A stretch of DNA of 64,000 bases from Aliikangiella coralliicola (lineage in GTDB: Bacteria; Pseudomonadota; Gammaproteobacteria; Enterobacterales; Kangiellaceae). Below the pieces are notes generated by a model, which worked only from the letters and a program-made list of their open reading frames with translations, did not search any database and was not told where the DNA came from. Each line of letters opens with the position of its first letter. The stretch's first letter is position 1. The stretch lies in contig NZ_ML660166.1 of assembly GCF_007004725.1 (NCBI RefSeq), forward strand, positions 124,001 through 188,000, written 5' to 3'. A program made the translations under genes and the position numbers. Below are positions 27,469 through 36,828 of this stretch, piece by piece.

Positions 27469-28245
27469 ACGCCATAGTTTGACACTTAACGGCCAGGTAA
27501 TCTGACGAGAACTTTCTGCTGCGCCCCAAACTTCACAAAGCTCATTAACAATCAAATTAACAGGGTTATATTTTTTTTCTCGTTCATAGGCCTTGACCGC
27601 AGACCAGGTATTTAAATAACCGATTAATTGAGTAAGATTCCAATTTTCTCGCATTGCAAAACTCGGTGGGGAAACTTCTTCGAAGGGAAAGGTGATATTT
27701 TTATAGCCAGACTCAACCATTTTTCGTTCAGGCGGCCAAAACTCATCAAGAATATCGGAATACAAGTCGTTAACTAATTCATCGATATCTTGATTAATTG
27801 ATAATAAATTATAAGTCCAAACCGCTAATACTCCATCATATTTAAGGACACGATCAACTTCAGTGATAAATGCGTCAAGATCAAACCAGTGAAGTGCCTG
27901 AGCAACAGTAATTAAATCAACTGACTGATTGTCATTGGAAGAGTTTTCTGCCAACGCAACTTCATAATGAATACCTTTTCGAATAACAGCATTGTTTATT
28001 TGCGTTTCGCTCGCGTCAGTTGCCAAGACGTTAGAAAAATAATCAATCAACTTTGTTGCCGACTGCCCGGAGCCCGTAGCACAATCCCAGGCACGATTTC
28101 TTTCATTTGAAATAGACGATAGATATTCGAATAAATCATCGGGATAACCCGGTCTAAACTCGCTGTAACCTTTAGAGTCAGATGAAAAATAGTTTTTGAA
28201 AGTTACCTTTTCATTCACCGGGCCTGTCCACTCCAAAGTTTTCAT
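27457..28245 (-). CDS. Class I SAM-dependent methyltransferase
   Basis: About 262 residues. A SAM-binding motif I variant, AWDCATGSGQSATKLID, follows RPGYPDDLFEYLS. Motif II-like VDLITVAQALHWFD and the LKYDGVLAVWTYN segment complete a Rossmann methyltransferase of the UbiE/trans-aconitate type. The start is uncertain: TTG 28248, ATG 28245 with AAGG upstream, or GTG 28218, which overlaps the preceding regulator's stop and better matches typical family N-termini. The first two overlap the regulator gene by about 35 bp. The substrate is unknown. Confidence 0.8.
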   Translation of the reverse strand: MKTLEWTGPVNEKVTFKNYFSSDSKGYSEFRPGYPDDLFEYLSSISNERNRAWDCATGSGQSATKLIDYFSNVLATDASETQINNAVIRKGIHYEVALAENSSNDNQSVDLITVAQALHWFDLDAFITEVDRVLKYDGVLAVWTYNLLSINQDIDELVNDLYSDILDEFWPPERKMVESGYKNITFPFEEVSPPSFAMRENWNLTQLIGYLNTWSAVKAYEREKKYNPVNLIVNELCEVWGAAESSRQITWPLSVKLWRKKA

Positions 28246-28897
28246 CAACCTTGACCTTACTCGCCATTAGCACAATCTGAGTACGGTTATTAACACCTAG
28301 TTTGCGCATAATTGCCGTAACGTGGGCTTTCACCGTTGCCTCAGTAACTTTCTGTTCATAAGCAATCTGTTTATTCAGCAAACCGTCCGCGAGTAAATTG
28401 AAAACTTCTAATTGTTTCGGAGTAAATTCGGCAATTTTTTGAATAAGCTCTTCTTGTTCAGGTTCAACAATTAACTCACTTGTATCGATATTCGCAGGAA
28501 AATAAATTTCCCCGTCTAGCACTAACTCAATCGCGCGCGCCATTTCGGGAATTGACGCTGACTTAGGAATAAAACCCAATGCGCCATAGTGCTGAGCCTG
28601 CCGAGCAACATTTAATTCTTCGTTGGCAGAAATCATCACGACAGGTAACTGGGGATAATTTTTAACTACGTGAGAAAGCCCGACAAAGCCGTTAGCGTCG
28701 GGCATGTGCAAATCCATTAACAACAAATCGGCGTCAGCGTTACCGTTTAAAACGATTTCTAGCTCAGCAACATTCGCCACTTCAAAAAATTGCGCGTCAG
28801 GCATCGTTGATTTCAGCGCCTGTGCCAAAGCGCTACGAAATAACGGATGATCGTCCGCGATAATAATTTTTTGTATTGATCGGTTGTTAACAGACAA
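28211..28897 (-). CDS. NarL/LuxR-family response regulator (CrbR-like by context)
   Basis: A 228-residue two-domain regulator. The receiver has IIIADDHPLFRSALAQAL (about 11-28), the phospho-acceptor LLMDLHMPDANG (about 58-69) and the lysine of GFIPKSAS. The LuxR-type HTH is FTPKQLEVFNLLADGLLNKQ onward (about 156-175), with TVKAHVTAIMRKLGVNNRTQ. It follows acs by 11 bp on the same strand. In Vibrio and Pseudomonas, CrbR/ErdR-type regulators of this class control acs, so that role is proposed here. No sensor kinase gene (CrbS) is in this window. The start is TTG. Confidence 0.85.
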   Translation of the reverse strand: MSVNNRSIQKIIIADDHPLFRSALAQALKSTMPDAQFFEVANVAELEIVLNGNADADLLLMDLHMPDANGFVGLSHVVKNYPQLPVVMISANEELNVARQAQHYGALGFIPKSASIPEMARAIELVLDGEIYFPANIDTSELIVEPEQEELIQKIAEFTPKQLEVFNLLADGLLNKQIAYEQKVTEATVKAHVTAIMRKLGVNNRTQIVLMASKVKVDENFGVDRPGE

Positions 28898-28908
28898 TTG
28901 GCTAATAG

Positions 28909-30855
28909 TTATTCCTGACTTTTTCGGTTGTTTATCAAATCATCTACAACGGCTGGTTCGGCCAATGTAGAAATATCGCCCAGATTGCTAAATTCGTTTT
29001 CGGCAATTTTACGCAAAATTCGTCGCATAATTTTACCAGAGCGAGTTTTCGGTAACCCCGGCGCAAACTGGATAATATCCGGCGTTGCAATTGGGCCTAT
29101 TTCTTTTCTCACCCATTGTACAAGTTCTTTTTCGAGTGCTTCAGAGCTCTCGACGCCAGCGTTCAAAGTAACGAAAGTATAAATCCCTTGACCCTTAATG
29201 TCATGAGGATATCCAACAACAGCCGCCTCCGCGACCAGGTGGTGGGCAACTAATGCACTTTCAATTTCGGCGGTTCCCATTCGATGACCAGAGATATTCA
29301 ATACATCATCAACCCGGCCAGTAATCCAATAATAATTATCCTCGTCTCGCCGCGCGCCGTCACCGGTAAAATAACTGCCTTCAAAAGTGCTAAAATAGGT
29401 GTCGATAAATCGTTGATGATCTCCGTACACAGTTCTCATCTGACCCGGCCAACTATCTCTCATAATCAAGTTACCGTCCACAGCGCCTTCTAATTCGTTA
29501 CCTTCACCGTCAACCAGCGCTGGTTGAATACCAAAGAGTGGTCGAGAGGCAGAGCCTGGTTTTAGTGGCGTCGCGCCCGGCAACGGAGAAATTAGAATTC
29601 CGCCAGTTTCAGTTTGCCACCAGGTATCTACAATTGGGCAGCGCTGCTCACCGACAACATCATAATACCATTGCCAGGCTTCCGGGTTAATTGGCTCTCC
29701 AACACTTCCTAGCAATGTGAGTGACTGGCGAGAGGTCGACTTAACCAGTTCATTTCCTTCTCGCATTAACGCTCTGATAGCTGTCGGCGCAGTGTAGCAG
29801 GTATTCACTTTGTGTTTATCACAAACCTGCCAAAAGCGGCTACTATCAGGGTAGTTAGGAACACCTTCAAACATCAAAGTGGTGGCACCATTAGCTAATG
29901 GTCCATAAACAATATAACTATGCCCGGTGATCCAGCCGACATCGGCGGTGCACCAATAAATGTCGCCAGGATGGTAATCGAAAACGTATTGGTGAGTTAA
30001 GGAAGCATAAACCAGGTAACCGCCGCTGGTATGAAGCACGCCCTTCGGCTGACCGGTCGAACCGGAGGTGTAAAGAATAAATAAGGGATCTTCGGCGTTC
30101 ATTTCTTCTGCCGGGCAGTCAGCAGAAACATCTTTAGCCAACTCGTGATACCAGTAATCCTGAGTTGAATTCCAATCAACTTCGTCGCCACTATTGCGGA
30201 TCACAAGTACCGATTCAAGGTAGTCTTTAACGCCTTCTTTCTCAGATGCTGCATCGACATTTTGTTTTAACGGAATTTTCTTGCCACCACGTAAACTGTA
30301 GTCAGCAGTGATCACCAATTTACTTTCACAATCAGTAATCCGCCCCGCCAACGCATCCGCACTAAACCCGCCAAAAACCACTGAGTGAACCGCGCCAATG
30401 CGCGCGCATGCCAGCATCGCATAAGCGGCTTCAGGGATCATCGGCATATAAAGGGTCACTCTGTCACCTTTTTCAACGCCTAGTTTTTTAAGTACATTGG
30501 AAAAGCGGCAAACTTCATCATAAAGTTCTTGGTAGGTGATGTTTTTTGAAATCGATGGATCATCCCCTTCCCAGATAATCGCGGTCTGGTCAGCCTTGTC
30601 CGCCAAATGACGATCGATACAATTTGCCGCAACATTGAGTGTGCCGTCGTAATACCATTTAATATGGAGATCGTCACGAGCATAAGAAACATCCTTTACT
30701 TGTGTGAAGGGTTTAATCCAATCAACTCTTTTACCCTGCTCTGCCCAAAAGGCCTCATTATCGTTAATTGAGCGTTGATACATTTCAAAATATTGAGATT
30801 CATTGAGATAAGCCTTCTCGCTAAACTCGGCGTTGACAGGATAGGTTTGTGACAT
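28909..30855 (-). CDS. acs: Acetyl-CoA synthetase (AMP-forming)
   Basis: A 648-residue ANL-family enzyme activating acetate to acetyl-CoA via acetyl-AMP. It has the N-terminal Acs segment, the P-loop [20 protein letters not shown] (about 265-284), the WWQTETGG motif, the hinge [17 protein letters not shown] and the C-terminal [16 protein letters not shown], whose lysine is the usual acetylation switch. The length equals the family norm. The region upstream holds several strong inverted repeats, and a response regulator follows, so acetate scavenging is likely actively regulated. Confidence 0.97.
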   Translation of the reverse strand: MSQTYPVNAEFSEKAYLNESQYFEMYQRSINDNEAFWAEQGKRVDWIKPFTQVKDVSYARDDLHIKWYYDGTLNVAANCIDRHLADKADQTAIIWEGDDPSISKNITYQELYDEVCRFSNVLKKLGVEKGDRVTLYMPMIPEAAYAMLACARIGAVHSVVFGGFSADALAGRITDCESKLVITADYSLRGGKKIPLKQNVDAASEKEGVKDYLESVLVIRNSGDEVDWNSTQDYWYHELAKDVSADCPAEEMNAEDPLFILYTSGSTGQPKGVLHTSGGYLVYASLTHQYVFDYHPGDIYWCTADVGWITGHSYIVYGPLANGATTLMFEGVPNYPDSSRFWQVCDKHKVNTCYTAPTAIRALMREGNELVKSTSRQSLTLLGSVGEPINPEAWQWYYDVVGEQRCPIVDTWWQTETGGILISPLPGATPLKPGSASRPLFGIQPALVDGEGNELEGAVDGNLIMRDSWPGQMRTVYGDHQRFIDTYFSTFEGSYFTGDGARRDEDNYYWITGRVDDVLNISGHRMGTAEIESALVAHHLVAEAAVVGYPHDIKGQGIYTFVTLNAGVESSEALEKELVQWVRKEIGPIATPDIIQFAPGLPKTRSGKIMRRILRKIAENEFSNLGDISTLAEPAVVDDLINNRKSQE

Positions 30856-30903
30856 TGTTTGGTCCCATGTTAATTCAATTTTGGTTATTCCATCGATTCT
30901 ATG

Positions 30904-30951
30904 AAATAGCGTTGCCGTTGGCCACGCTATTTGCGTTAGACTTTAGTCTAA
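30904..30951. promoter_or_regulatory. Two adjacent palindromes upstream of acs
   Basis: AAATAGCGT and ACGCTATTT (30904-30932) form a perfect 9-bp inverted repeat, with GCC/GGC pairing further inside. Four bases farther from acs, TTAGAC TTTA GTCTAA is a second palindrome (30936-30951). They lie 49 to 96 bp before the acs start. They are either operator sites or leader RNA hairpins. Confidence 0.6.
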
Positions 30952-30980
30952 TAGAATTTTTTGTTTGGTTTTTGGCGCCA

Positions 30981-31032
30981 TAATTAACCTTAACTTGAGA
31001 TATTTAACCCGAAGTTTGAATAAGGTTAATTA
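30981..31032. promoter_or_regulatory. 12-bp perfect inverted repeat between acs and a divergent gene
   Basis: TAATTAACCTTA (30981-30992) and TAAGGTTAATTA (31021-31032) are exact reverse complements separated by 28 bp. The repeat sits midway between acs and the rightward gene at 31114. The spacing of arm centres is close to four helical turns, as for a dimeric regulator binding two sites or a DNA loop. Confidence 0.6.
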
Positions 31033-31113
31033 CCGGTCAGGAAGATTAAGATGCGCTTTAAATTGGCAGAGGATATAATCTAAAACATTGAGAAATAAAG
31101 ATGATAAGCGCTT

Positions 31114-31482
31114 ATGTTGCTGCAAAAAGAATCTGATGGCAGTGCCACGACAATCAAGAGTTATCAACCCGGCGAAATTAATATCTCCGGCAATATCTAT
31201 TCTCAGCCGGTTCTTATCACAACAAACTCAGTCACTGAGTATGATAAAGCAAACTCATTTACTGACCTTGATTTCGAAGATATCGCCTCTCTTTTACCTG
31301 ACGGTACTGAAATTTTATTAGTGGGTTGCGGCGAAAAACACCAATTAGTGCCAGCAAAAGAAATAGAAAAAATGAATAAGCGCGGTGTTGCAATTGAAGT
31401 GATGGCGACGCGACAAGCGTGTCACACCTTTCAAGTTTTAAATTATGAAAGGCGTAATGTTGTCGCGCTTTTGATTCCCTAA
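31114..31482 (+). CDS. Mth938-like (NDUFAF3/DUF498) domain protein
   Basis: 122 residues. The family pattern is clear: YQPGEINISGNIYSQPVLIT near the N-terminus, LLPDGTEILLVGCGEKHQ (about 60-77), VAIEVMATRQACHTFQVLNYERRNVVALLIP at the C-terminus. The Mth938 fold is found in bacteria as a stand-alone protein and in mitochondria as complex I assembly factor NDUFAF3. The bacterial role is not settled. It is divergent from acs across a palindrome-rich region. Confidence 0.85.
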   Translation: MLLQKESDGSATTIKSYQPGEINISGNIYSQPVLITTNSVTEYDKANSFTDLDFEDIASLLPDGTEILLVGCGEKHQLVPAKEIEKMNKRGVAIEVMATRQACHTFQVLNYERRNVVALLIP

Positions 31483-31495
31483 GGTCTTACTAGCT

Positions 31496-32404
31496 TTAAC
31501 GTCCTGACTGTCCAGTATTTTTTGAACTATCAGGCGAATCGGCTAATTTCTCAGACAAAACGTTGATTAACTGCGCTGCCGGCAAATATCCACCAACAAT
31601 TTCTCCAGTTGATAAGATAATAGCAGGCGTGCCGGATAAGCTTAATGAACGAGTCATTTTAAATTGATCAGCAATCGGGTTTTTACATGACTTTTGCCCA
31701 AACTTTCTTTTTAACTTAGCATCATCCATAGCAGCCGTTTTATCATCAGCACACCAGACAGATACAAGTTTACGATACGCGTCAGAGCCAATACCTGCCC
31801 GTGGATAGGCCATATATCTGACGGTTACCCCACCGGAATTTAACTGTGGAATCTCACGGTGAAGCTTTCGGCAATAAGCACAATCAACATCGGTGAATAC
31901 AGTAACCACGTACTTTTCTTCTTCAGCCTTGAACACAACCATGTCAGATTCACTAACCTGAGCGATTGCTTCAGCCCGAGCAGGTGCTCTCTTTTTATCC
32001 ATGGCCATAATCGCAACTTGACTATGATTGATGGGACGCTCTTTGGCCAGCTCTAACAAATTACCGGTAAAAAGGAATCTTCCGTCAGCAGTTACATAAA
32101 GTAATTCATCGCCATAGAAAGCTTGGTAAAATCCTTCTAACGGGCTTGGTTCAACGGCAATAATTTCAATCCCTGGTAATTTCTTTTCGAGGGAGATTTT
32201 TATCTCCTCTAAAATTTTGCCATCTGCGGAAGTGGGTGTCGCAGTTAAAGAGGCCGGGCGACTCTCAGTTTGCGCTGACTTAATCGAGCCAGGTTCCTGT
32301 GATACTTGGGTATCCAGCGCTTCTCTTGACGAAACACCATAGCCTAAGATTAAGGCTGAAAATATAACAACACCTGAAACGGTGAGCTTTTGTTTAATTG
32401 ACAT
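31496..32404 (-). CDS. dsbC: Thiol:disulfide interchange protein DsbC
   Basis: A 302-residue periplasmic disulfide isomerase. Its features are an N-terminal hydrophobic export segment, an unusually long Ser/Thr/Pro-rich linker (about 30-65), a dimerisation domain with PGIEIIAVEPSPLEGFYQAF, and a thioredoxin domain with the active site VFTDVDCAYCRKLHREI (CAYC, where E. coli has CGYC). The cis-proline follows in SGTPAIILSTGEIVGGY. I chose the ATG at 32402-32404, which has GGAAG eight bases upstream, over a start 20 codons earlier. It is downstream of xerD, as in E. coli. Confidence 0.93.
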   Translation of the reverse strand: MSIKQKLTVSGVVIFSALILGYGVSSREALDTQVSQEPGSIKSAQTESRPASLTATPTSADGKILEEIKISLEKKLPGIEIIAVEPSPLEGFYQAFYGDELLYVTADGRFLFTGNLLELAKERPINHSQVAIMAMDKKRAPARAEAIAQVSESDMVVFKAEEEKYVVTVFTDVDCAYCRKLHREIPQLNSGGVTVRYMAYPRAGIGSDAYRKLVSVWCADDKTAAMDDAKLKRKFGQKSCKNPIADQFKMTRSLSLSGTPAIILSTGEIVGGYLPAAQLINVLSEKLADSPDSSKNTGQSGR

Positions 32405-32685
32405 AAAGTATTCTTCCGCAAAAACAACAGGCCGTATGACCCGTCCATTAGTAGTTATGACCACACTAACATTGCTAAGTTTAGTTAGATAGATTAACGC
32501 AATATTTAACCGTTATATCGTATTAACCTCACAAAAAACGGTTATCCGCCCCTATTATCGGCAAATTTTCGGAAAACACTATAGCAATTTTGTGACTGCC
32601 ACGACAAGCGGTTTTAATAGCCAGATAAGCCCTTAATTTTAAAGAAAAAACAATAACTCAAATTAAGATAATTAATCCCTGAGAT

Positions 32686-33603
32686 TTAACCGCGAGGGTG
32701 ATGTTGTCCGTGAATAGTTTTAAGGCGCTCTTTGGCAATATGGGTATAGATTTGCGTAGTGGACAAATCGCTATGCCCCAATAACAGCTGAAGCGTTCGT
32801 AGATCGGCACCGTGAGCTAATAAATGGGTCGCAAAAGCGTGTCTGAGAGTATGAGGTGATAAATGCTTAGTAATACCGGCCTGTTGTGCATGATGCTTAA
32901 TTCTGTACCAGAATGTCTGACGAGTCATTTTTTGACCCCGTTTAGAAAGAAAAAGTGAGTCACAAACTTTGCTGCCCAATAACAGGCTTCTTGATTTCTT
33001 TAAGTAATTTTCAATCGCGGCCATTGCGGCTTCGCCAAATGGAACCAGTCTTTCCTTGCTGCCTTTACCAACAACTCTCAAAACGCCCTGAACTAACGAT
33101 AGCTGCGAAAACTCCAGATTGATTAATTCTGAAACCCTTAGCCCACTTGCGTACATTAATTCGAGCATTGCCAAGTCTCGAATGCCCAGCTCATCCTCTT
33201 GATCCGGTGCAGCCAACAACTTTTCAACGTCGCTTTCTGATAATGTGTGAGGTAATGGTTTGCCTAATTTAGGGGCTGCAATTTTCGCAGTGGGATCTGT
33301 CGTCATCAGATTTTGTTCAAGTAAATAACCATAAAATCGCCTCAAACAAGATAGTAGTCTAGCGGTTGACCGGGAAGAGTATTTCTTATCATAACGAAAG
33401 GAAAAATAGTCTTGCAGCGCTTCCCCATTAACTTCCAACAAATTCAGGTTTTGTTCTTTTAACCACCGGGCAAATAGAGTCAGATCAGTTCTGTAACTGT
33501 CCAGTGTATGTTGGCTCAGCCCGTCATGCATCCAAAGAGAATCAGCGAACGAGGCAATTTGTTCTTGATCTTGTACAGAAATATCGTTCGGAGATTGGCT
33601 CAA
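32686..33603 (-). CDS. xerD: Site-specific tyrosine recombinase XerD
   Basis: A 305-residue tyrosine recombinase. The N-terminal SAM-like domain has LSQHTLDSYRTDLTLFARWL. Catalytic residues are R in ASGLRVSELINLEF (about 150), K in VVGKGSKERLVPFG, H-x-x-R in SPHTLRHAFATHLLAHGADL (about 246-265), H in LLGHSDLSTTQIYTH and the nucleophilic tyrosine in that last motif. It resolves chromosome dimers at dif with XerC and FtsK. The start is TTG. It lies between ogt and dsbC, close to the E. coli xerD-dsbC order, which favours XerD over XerC. Confidence 0.93.
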   Translation of the reverse strand: MSQSPNDISVQDQEQIASFADSLWMHDGLSQHTLDSYRTDLTLFARWLKEQNLNLLEVNGEALQDYFSFRYDKKYSSRSTARLLSCLRRFYGYLLEQNLMTTDPTAKIAAPKLGKPLPHTLSESDVEKLLAAPDQEDELGIRDLAMLELMYASGLRVSELINLEFSQLSLVQGVLRVVGKGSKERLVPFGEAAMAAIENYLKKSRSLLLGSKVCDSLFLSKRGQKMTRQTFWYRIKHHAQQAGITKHLSPHTLRHAFATHLLAHGADLRTLQLLLGHSDLSTTQIYTHIAKERLKTIHGQHHPRG

Positions 33604-33610
33604 GCGTCGT

Positions 33611-34096
33611 TTAATCCTGATTCTTGTTTTGCTTAATTGTAATGCCTTCGTGAGCTAAGAGAGAACGCTTAATCGCAGTAAGGCGTCCACCAGTTTCGCC
33701 AGCGAAACCACCCAGGCCAGCTTGAGAAACAATTCGATGGCAAGGCACAACAATTGGAATAGGGTTTCTGCGGCATGCATTGCCTACAGCTCTCGCGCTA
33801 GTGTCCAGTTGAGCCGCTAGTTCTCCGTAGGTTTTAACTTCGCCCATGGGAATATTCCTCAACGCAGCCCAAACACGCTTTTGAAACTCAGTGCCCTGAC
33901 CTTGAACAGGCAAGTCAAACTGATTCTTTGCCGACTGAAAATAAGCATCCAATTGCGAATGAGCTAATCGACCGGCTTTAGTCTGAGGCTGACAGAGTTT
34001 TGCCTGGCTATCAAGTTGGATTTTAACCAGTCGATCAGACTCAATAAAAAGCTGTAATTTTCCAACTGGCGTATTAATTACTGGAGATTCGTTCAT
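33611..34096 (-). CDS. ogt: Methylated-DNA--[protein]-cysteine S-methyltransferase
   Basis: 161 residues. The active-site motif is IPIVVPCHRIVSQAGLGGFA (about 120-139), with the alkyl-accepting cysteine of PCHR. The helix-turn-helix with KTYGELAAQLDTSARAVGNA and its arginine finger precede it. It repairs O6-alkylguanine by suicidal transfer. The size and the absence of an Ada domain suit Ogt. It ends 7 bp before xerD and is probably co-transcribed. Confidence 0.93.
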   Translation of the reverse strand: MNESPVINTPVGKLQLFIESDRLVKIQLDSQAKLCQPQTKAGRLAHSQLDAYFQSAKNQFDLPVQGQGTEFQKRVWAALRNIPMGEVKTYGELAAQLDTSARAVGNACRRNPIPIVVPCHRIVSQAGLGGFAGETGGRLTAIKRSLLAHEGITIKQNKNQD

Positions 34097-34236
34097 TGAT
34101 TCGTTTCTAAGTAACGGGCCGAATAATCGTACCAGTTGTTTTTAGTGAATACTAGAACTGACATTATTCAAGAGCCAGATGAAAAAAAACCATCAGCTCT
34201 TAACTGTCAAATTTGGAATTAGAAGATTTATCGTTG

Positions 34237-34260
34237 GTGCTCCGGCCCTATGCGGAGCAC
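34237..34260. other. Strong 8-bp hairpin after the small secreted protein gene
   Basis: GTGCTCCG / CGGAGCAC with an 8-nt loop. Four Ts follow on the + strand only, so it could end rightward transcription, but no rightward gene is known here. It lies 5 bp past the stop of the leftward gene and may simply protect that mRNA end. Confidence 0.5.
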
Positions 34261-34265
34261 TTTTA

Positions 34266-34595
34266 CTAGAAACCGTATCGAATACTATAAAGTTTGCAAT
34301 AATAACCTGAGGAGCCAGCCCACTTCTGATCCGTGTGCCCGTCTAATATTATACGAGTCTTGGCATGATAAGCAGAAAGTAACATCGAAAGCATCCCATC
34401 AAAATTTGGGTCTGCTTTATTGAAGAAATAACCATCTTTACAAGTAGTTCCATTAGTTTCTAACACGACCTGGACGTCACCACCACCATAATCCGCGTAT
34501 GTAATTACCCTTTTAATCTTACTCATCGGAGAAGGTTCTGAAGCTGCGATAGCTGTCATGGGAAGCATCATTAAGATGTAGATTAATTTTTTCAT
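34266..34595 (-). CDS. Small secreted protein, unknown family
   Basis: 109 residues. A signal peptide (MKKLIYILMMLPMTAIAA) is followed by about 91 mature residues containing two cysteines (TTCKDGYFF, YYCKLYSIRYGF), likely a disulfide, and glycine/aromatic-rich sequence (ADYGGGDVQVVLETNG). I chose the ATG at 34593-34595 because GGAA lies seven bases upstream. The 330-bp gap before it holds a terminator for the next gene. Function is not recognised. Confidence 0.65.
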   Translation of the reverse strand: MKKLIYILMMLPMTAIAASEPSPMSKIKRVITYADYGGGDVQVVLETNGTTCKDGYFFNKADPNFDGMLSMLLSAYHAKTRIILDGHTDQKWAGSSGYYCKLYSIRYGF

Positions 34596-34925
34596 TAATA
34601 GTTCCATCAATAATTGTTTTGAAATACGAATATTAGTCGTCGATTATAAATCGATAAGAATAGGGCTACCAACACGATATTCCTGATTATTTCGATGTGA
34701 ACAAGGCAAACTTGAAGAGAAATAATAAAATGCCTGTAATTGGCAAGCGACACACCTTAGACAAACTCATCGTTACCCACAAACAAAAAAAAACCATTTC
34801 TGATTAGTGATGGCTTTTTTCATGTCGACTTTCGATGCTTGCTGATTCACCGAAGACATTGAAGCCGATTGGTAATTTGAAATAATCAAGAAAGATTAGA
34901 GGCCGATAACGACATCTAAGTCGCT
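34596..34925. other. Intergenic region between two secreted-protein genes
   Basis: It contains a terminator for the upstream leftward gene (listed separately). The rest is AT-rich with no clear gene or promoter. Confidence 0.4.
34784..34820 (-). terminator. Intrinsic terminator, secreted 387-residue protein gene
   Basis: On the minus strand a CCATCACTAATCAGAAATGG-type stem (one mismatch, loop TAATCA) followed by ten Ts. It is 106 bp past the stop codon of the leftward gene ending at 34926. A-tract and T-tract flank both sides, so both orientations are possible. Confidence 0.65.
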
Positions 34926-36089
34926 CTATGAGCAGGGATTTCCTCTAGACACAGTCGCAGAACGCTCAATCCATCTACCAGTAATAATCATTTTATCACC
35001 AACAATTCGAGAAGTTTGAACAAACTCATCCCAGCGATAAGTAGTAGAAGTTGTCCCACCGTTTGGTGTACAATGCGCACTAAACGGCCCACCGGACAGA
35101 CCTGTTTGATCAACCAATTCATAACCTAAATCCTTAGCTAGTTCTTCCCAATCTTTTTCAATACAGTTGTTTTCAAATGTATAAGAGCCATTTCGAAGCT
35201 TAAAGTTTCCTCCAGAATCTCGGCTCACAAACTGGTCCATTCCTGGTCCCTGACCGTAATCATGGTTATCATTACGATTAAGGCCATTTCCAAGAGTACT
35301 CGCATTCAGATTGAGAGTCGGATAAAAAGTGTTATCTGTGTTTCTTCTAATATCGAAAACCAGTTGACCCCTATTTGTATACCTGAGACGTAAGTGCCCT
35401 GCCCCGTCTCGAATTGACAGAGTACCGCCGACACTACCATTCACCGAAACACCATCTTTACCAATCGAGCCGCCAAGTGAAAGATTTATACTTTGCAATT
35501 TGATTTCAACATCTGGGCTATAGTTTTTAAGTTCCAGGCGCATTGCTGCATTAGTGTCTAATCGCGTATTTCCAGTAAAATAATCAAATGGAGAAGAGTT
35601 TGGGTCGCTCTCGGAACAACCACCAGCTTCATCGTCACCTTTCATTGCATCCAAAGGCGTTATTTTAGTGTGCGACTTGCCAACAGCCTGCATAAATCGA
35701 TAATCCATCGCCGACTGTGCATCCGCGATCATTTTATGGTACGCAACACGATACTCGTGCATTGCTTTGAATATGTTTTTTCCCTTAGTAGGCGCGGAAT
35801 CATATGCTTTAACTAACACCGCACCGCCATTCACGATACGAGCGACATAAGAATAACCATACTCTGACCCGGTATTGGTAAAAATGTGGAGTGTTTTAAA
35901 TATTTTGGGGGCCGGTTTTCCGCGACGAGGGTTAGTTGGCTGTGGTGAAGAATAGTAAAATTCTTCCATACCTCTCAACGCGGTGTGTCTTGCTTCTGCT
36001 TCCGAGCAATTAATACAAGCATCTACAATATCGGCTGCAAACAATGATGATGAAACCGAAAGTAGTAAAATAGACAATAAGTACTTCAT
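34926..36089 (-). CDS. Secreted protein of unknown family, 387 residues
   Basis: The signal peptide (MKYLLSILLLSVSSSLFAAD) is followed by a cysteine pair (ACINCSEAEAR), a globular N-terminal half, and a Ser/Asn/Gly-rich, beta-like second half. That half includes SLGGSIGKDGVSVNGSVGGT (about 205-225) and LNASTLGNGLNRNDNHDYGQ. Several more cysteines near the end may pair in the periplasm or outside. GGGAAG six bases upstream supports the ATG. It lies between a small secreted protein and tRNA-Lys. No recognised domain was found. Confidence 0.7.
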   Translation of the reverse strand: MKYLLSILLLSVSSSLFAADIVDACINCSEAEARHTALRGMEEFYYSSPQPTNPRRGKPAPKIFKTLHIFTNTGSEYGYSYVARIVNGGAVLVKAYDSAPTKGKNIFKAMHEYRVAYHKMIADAQSAMDYRFMQAVGKSHTKITPLDAMKGDDEAGGCSESDPNSSPFDYFTGNTRLDTNAAMRLELKNYSPDVEIKLQSINLSLGGSIGKDGVSVNGSVGGTLSIRDGAGHLRLRYTNRGQLVFDIRRNTDNTFYPTLNLNASTLGNGLNRNDNHDYGQGPGMDQFVSRDSGGNFKLRNGSYTFENNCIEKDWEELAKDLGYELVDQTGLSGGPFSAHCTPNGGTTSTTYRWDEFVQTSRIVGDKMIITGRWIERSATVSRGNPCS

Positions 36090-36350
36090 TAATTCTTCCC
36101 TAGTAACTTTATTTAATCTTAATTAGTTATTTTGTTCGATGTGTCGTTCAGGCAGAAAGCCTAATCGTAGACTTCAGCTCTAATCAATATAAAATTTTCA
36201 CATAATGGAGTAAAAAAGAACCGCAACTCTACCTGCCCCCGAAAATACATTCGAACAGAGGAGATAATATAGGAAATGAACAGTCTTGGTAGATAGGAAA
36301 ATACGTAAATTTGTGTGAGACATTGTCCATTATTCCGGCTTTAACTATCG

Positions 36351-36566
36351 TTAATTCGTAGTCGCATTCTTCATATCTACTTGTAACACACGGTATTTTG
36401 CCGAAGCGAGGCTGGGCAAATCATCGCGGTAACGAATACCAGTCTTGTTTCCAGGCTCAGTCGAAGCAGTTGACCAGACCCGCTACAAAGAGAGAGCAGG
36501 TAACCATCCATCGGTGACACCTGCAAGGTAAAGCTACGTATATTCCGAAAAGAATACATCATGATT
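36351..36566 (-). pseudogene. Possible decayed gene fragment
   Basis: One minus-strand frame reads with protein-like composition through two in-frame stops. The downstream piece has VWSTASTEPGNKTGIRYRDD and then LPSLASAKYRVLQVDM before a final TAA. The piece before the nearer stop reads LYLAGVTDGWLPALSL. A shifted frame is open across the same DNA for 61 codons but looks less natural. This is my reading of sequence texture, with no homologue known to me. Confidence 0.25.
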
Positions 36567-36803
36567 TATTCAATTTGGCAGGGAAAATGCCATGTTCCAT
36601 TAAAGATGGTGAAGTAAGACTTAGTGAACAGACTCATCAAACCCAAATAGCCAGTCATACGACTTGGCTCATTCTTCAAATGATAATCGCTTCAGAGAGC
36701 ATCCAGAGCAGGTTTATTCGTTTCGAGAAAAGACAATTGTGCCGCTAACTATAAAAGCAAAAGAAAGTGAAAAACTTTAGACAAATTTATTTTCTTAGAC
36801 AAA

Positions 36804-36828
36804 CAAAAAAGCCCCCATTTCTGGAGGC
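36804..36828 (-). terminator. Intrinsic terminator of tRNA-Lys
   Basis: On the minus strand GCCTCC, 6-nt loop, GGGGGC, then six Ts, starting 10 bp after the tRNA 3' end. The G-T pair favours this orientation. Confidence 0.75.

Noticed and set aside
32686-33603. Phage or island integrase
   Set aside because: The tyrosine recombinase is a standard XerD next to dsbC, with no phage genes around and typical length.
34170-34201. Hairpin with A8 loop upstream of ogt
   Set aside because: The stem has an internal mismatch zone and no T-run. Recorded only here.
36377-36562. 61-codon leftward open frame near tRNA-Lys
   Set aside because: Its residues look less natural than the overlapping frame with stops, and it lacks a ribosome site. 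Treated as part of the possible pseudogene instead.
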